From positions 1-64,000 of the forward strand of contig DYEX01000158.1 of the NCBI GenBank assembly GCA_020725525.1: a stretch of DNA of 64,000 nt, written 5' to 3'. Within the stretch, counting starts at the first letter, position 1. Each line of letters starts with the position of its first letter. Shown here piece after piece: positions 62,598 through 64,000 of the stretch. The DNA comes from Desulfovirgula sp. (GTDB lineage Bacteria; Bacillota; Desulfotomaculia; Desulfotomaculales; Desulfovirgulaceae). A model generated the notes under the pieces. It had not been told where the DNA came from, did not search any database, and saw only the letters and a program-made list of their open reading frames with translations. Position numbers and translations under genes: made by a program.

Positions 62598-64000
62598 ATG
62601 ACGTGGACACAGGCAATCAACCCCCTGGGCAACCTGGGTCTTTCGGCTCTGGTAGACGCCCTGCCGATCATCTTCCTGTTCTGTGCCCTGGCCATATGGC
62701 GGATGAAAGGTTACATTGCCGGTCTGGTTACCCTTGCTCTGGCCATTGTGATAGCCATCGGAGTTCACGGCATGCCCGTGAATATGACCTTGTTGTCTGC
62801 CGTTTACGGTGTGATGATGGGGCTTTTCCCCATTGGCTGGATTGTGGTTACGGCAGTTTTCCTGTACAACCTGACGGTGAAAACAGGCCAGTTTGAAATC
62901 ATCAAGGATTCTATTGCTTCCATTACTGAAGACCGCCGCCTGCAGGCCCTTTTAATTGCCTTTTCCTTCGGTGCTTTCCTGGAAGGGGCCGCCGGTTTCG
63001 GTGCCCCCGTGGCCATTACAGCGGCCATGCTGGCCGGTCTTGGTTTCAACCCCCTTTATGCCGCCGGTATTTGCCTGATTGCCAACACCGCCCCGGTAGC
63101 CTTCGGCGGTCTCGGTATTCCCATCATTACTGCCGGTGCGGTAACCGGTATCGATGCCATGACCATCAGCCAGATGGTTGGCCGCCAGGTGTCCTTCCTC
63201 TCGGTTTTTGTACCTTTCTGGCTGGTCTTCATTATGGCTGGGTGGAAGGGGGCCGTGGAGGTTCTCCCGGCAATCCTGGTCAGCGGCATATCCTGTGCCC
63301 TGGCCCAGTGGTTTTCTTCGAACTATATGACGCCCATGTTGCCGGGCATCCTGTCCTCCCTGGTTTCCATCGTTGCCCTGGTGTTCTTGCTCCGGGTGTG
63401 GAAGCCGAAAAAGATCTGGCGTTTTGCCGATGAATCTCAAGCCACCCTCAAGGTGAGAAGGCATTCCGCCGGAGCGGTGCTCAAGGCCTGGTCTCCCTTT
63501 ATCGTGTTGACGGTGCTGATCAGTGACTGGGGTCTGAAGCCGGTCAAGGCGGTCCTGGATACGGTATCCATTAAAATTGTATTCAGTGGCCTGGATCAGG
63601 CCATCATTGCTGGCGGTAAGCCCATGAGTGTGGTGTACAACTTCAACTGGCTCTCTGCCGGTGGAACGGCCATTTTGATTGCGGCTATCATCAGCGCCAT
63701 AATCATGCGGATCAGCCCCGGCCAGTTTCTGGAGGTTTTTGGTAAAACATTGAAAGACTTGCGCTTTGCTTTGCTGACTATCGTTTCCGTACTGGGCTTT
63801 GCCTTTGTGGCCAACTGGTCCGGCATGACCCCCACCCTGGGGAAAGCCTTCACCGTAACCGGCACCTTCTTCCCCTTCATGGCCCCCATCCTGGGCTGGC
63901 TGGGAGTGGTGATTACCGGTAGCGATACTTCCTCCAACGCCCTGTTCTGCAAGATGCAGCAGATTACCGCCGAACAAATCGGGGTAAACCCGGTACTTAC
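62598..64000 (+). CDS. lctP: L-lactate permease (LctP/LldP family), C-terminus outside window
   Basis: Lactate:proton symporter with twelve to fourteen helices. Recognisable parts: FSFGAFLEGAAGFGAPVAITAAML, NTAPVAFGGLGIPIITAGAVTG, and near the window edge GVVITGSDTSSNALFCKMQQ, all LctP-family (in part). 467 codons are visible and open to the edge; the family has about 540-560. ATG 62598 follows TTAAGGAGGAA. It appears intact, although the lactate-oxidising genes in front of it are broken, so it may still import lactate for an enzyme encoded elsewhere. Confidence 0.93.
   Translation, partial: MTWTQAINPLGNLGLSALVDALPIIFLFCALAIWRMKGYIAGLVTLALAIVIAIGVHGMPVNMTLLSAVYGVMMGLFPIGWIVVTAVFLYNLTVKTGQFEIIKDSIASITEDRRLQALLIAFSFGAFLEGAAGFGAPVAITAAMLAGLGFNPLYAAGICLIANTAPVAFGGLGIPIITAGAVTGIDAMTISQMVGRQVSFLSVFVPFWLVFIMAGWKGAVEVLPAILVSGISCALAQWFSSNYMTPMLPGILSSLVSIVALVFLLRVWKPKKIWRFADESQATLKVRRHSAGAVLKAWSPFIVLTVLISDWGLKPVKAVLDTVSIKIVFSGLDQAIIAGGKPMSVVYNFNWLSAGGTAILIAAIISAIIMRISPGQFLEVFGKTLKDLRFALLTIVSVLGFAFVANWSGMTPTLGKAFTVTGTFFPFMAPILGWLGVVITGSDTSSNALFCKMQQITAEQIGVNPVL

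Noticed and set aside
62952-63977. 341-codon minus-strand frame opposite lctP
   Set aside because: His/Gly/Gln-rich shadow of a membrane protein gene; the plus-strand frame is clearly a lactate permease.

Overview
The window reads as the chromosome of a spore-forming, probably thermophilic Gram-positive anaerobe of the Desulfotomaculum/Pelotomaculum type (Peptococcaceae sensu lato). The evidence is the Bacillus-like gene order rpsO-pnp-ylxY-mlpA-ymxH-dpaA-dpaB-asd-dapG-dapA-rnj-tepA-ylzJ, the dipicolinate synthase genes (endospores), a branched-chain polyamine synthase of the kind found in thermophiles, frequent GTG/TTG starts behind strong AGGAGG sites, and 4Fe-4S redox proteins. The genus is inference.

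Left part (1-20.3 kb) is accessory. It opens with the 3' part of the RNase P RNA, whose P12 arm carries a long inverted-repeat insertion. On the minus strand follow a PIG-V-like mannosyltransferase and a GT2-GtrA glycosyltransferase. Next is a Ski2/HelY-like helicase whose frame is cut by one in-frame TAG. Convergent to it is an agr-type peptide-signalling operon (membrane protein, Spo0B/AgrC-like kinase, AgrB, and a 42-residue AgrD-like propeptide with Ser in the ring position) that has no response regulator beside it. Then come acuA and a histidine kinase/sigma-54 activator pair. Upstream of the pair, divergently, lies a good -24/-12 promoter with two matching 16-bp upstream sites, in front of an unknown 229-residue protein, a TauE/SafE permease and a DUF1634-like partner. 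A second TauE permease, a GltD-like/4Fe-4S/MvhD fusion and another PAS kinase complete this part.

Middle part (20.4-43.8 kb) is co-directional on the plus strand: bpsA; rpsB-tsf-pyrH-frr; a small unknown protein and a 2[4Fe-4S] ferredoxin; uppS-cdsA-(AI-2E family permease)-dxr-rseP-ispG-proS; a GT28 glycolipid synthase and an MgtC-like protein; rimP-nusA-ylxR-ylxQ-infB-rbfA-nrnA-truB-ribF; two small unknown genes; and rpsO. This links isoprenoid precursor, undecaprenyl and phospholipid synthesis with translation initiation and ribosome maturation.

Right part (44-61 kb) carries pnp, ylxY, a DacF-like carboxypeptidase, mlpA, ymxH, dapB, dpaA, dpaB, asd, dapG, dapA, rnj, tepA, ylzJ and uppP. 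The cluster holds all enzymes from aspartate to tetrahydrodipicolinate, plus the side branch to dipicolinate.

The right edge (61-64 kb) looks like a decayed lactate-oxidation operon: a GntR/FadR-type regulator with a candidate operator, a truncated etfB start, a scrambled glcD-type lactate dehydrogenase remnant and then a lactate permease that runs off the window. No tRNA, CRISPR array or transposase gene was found.
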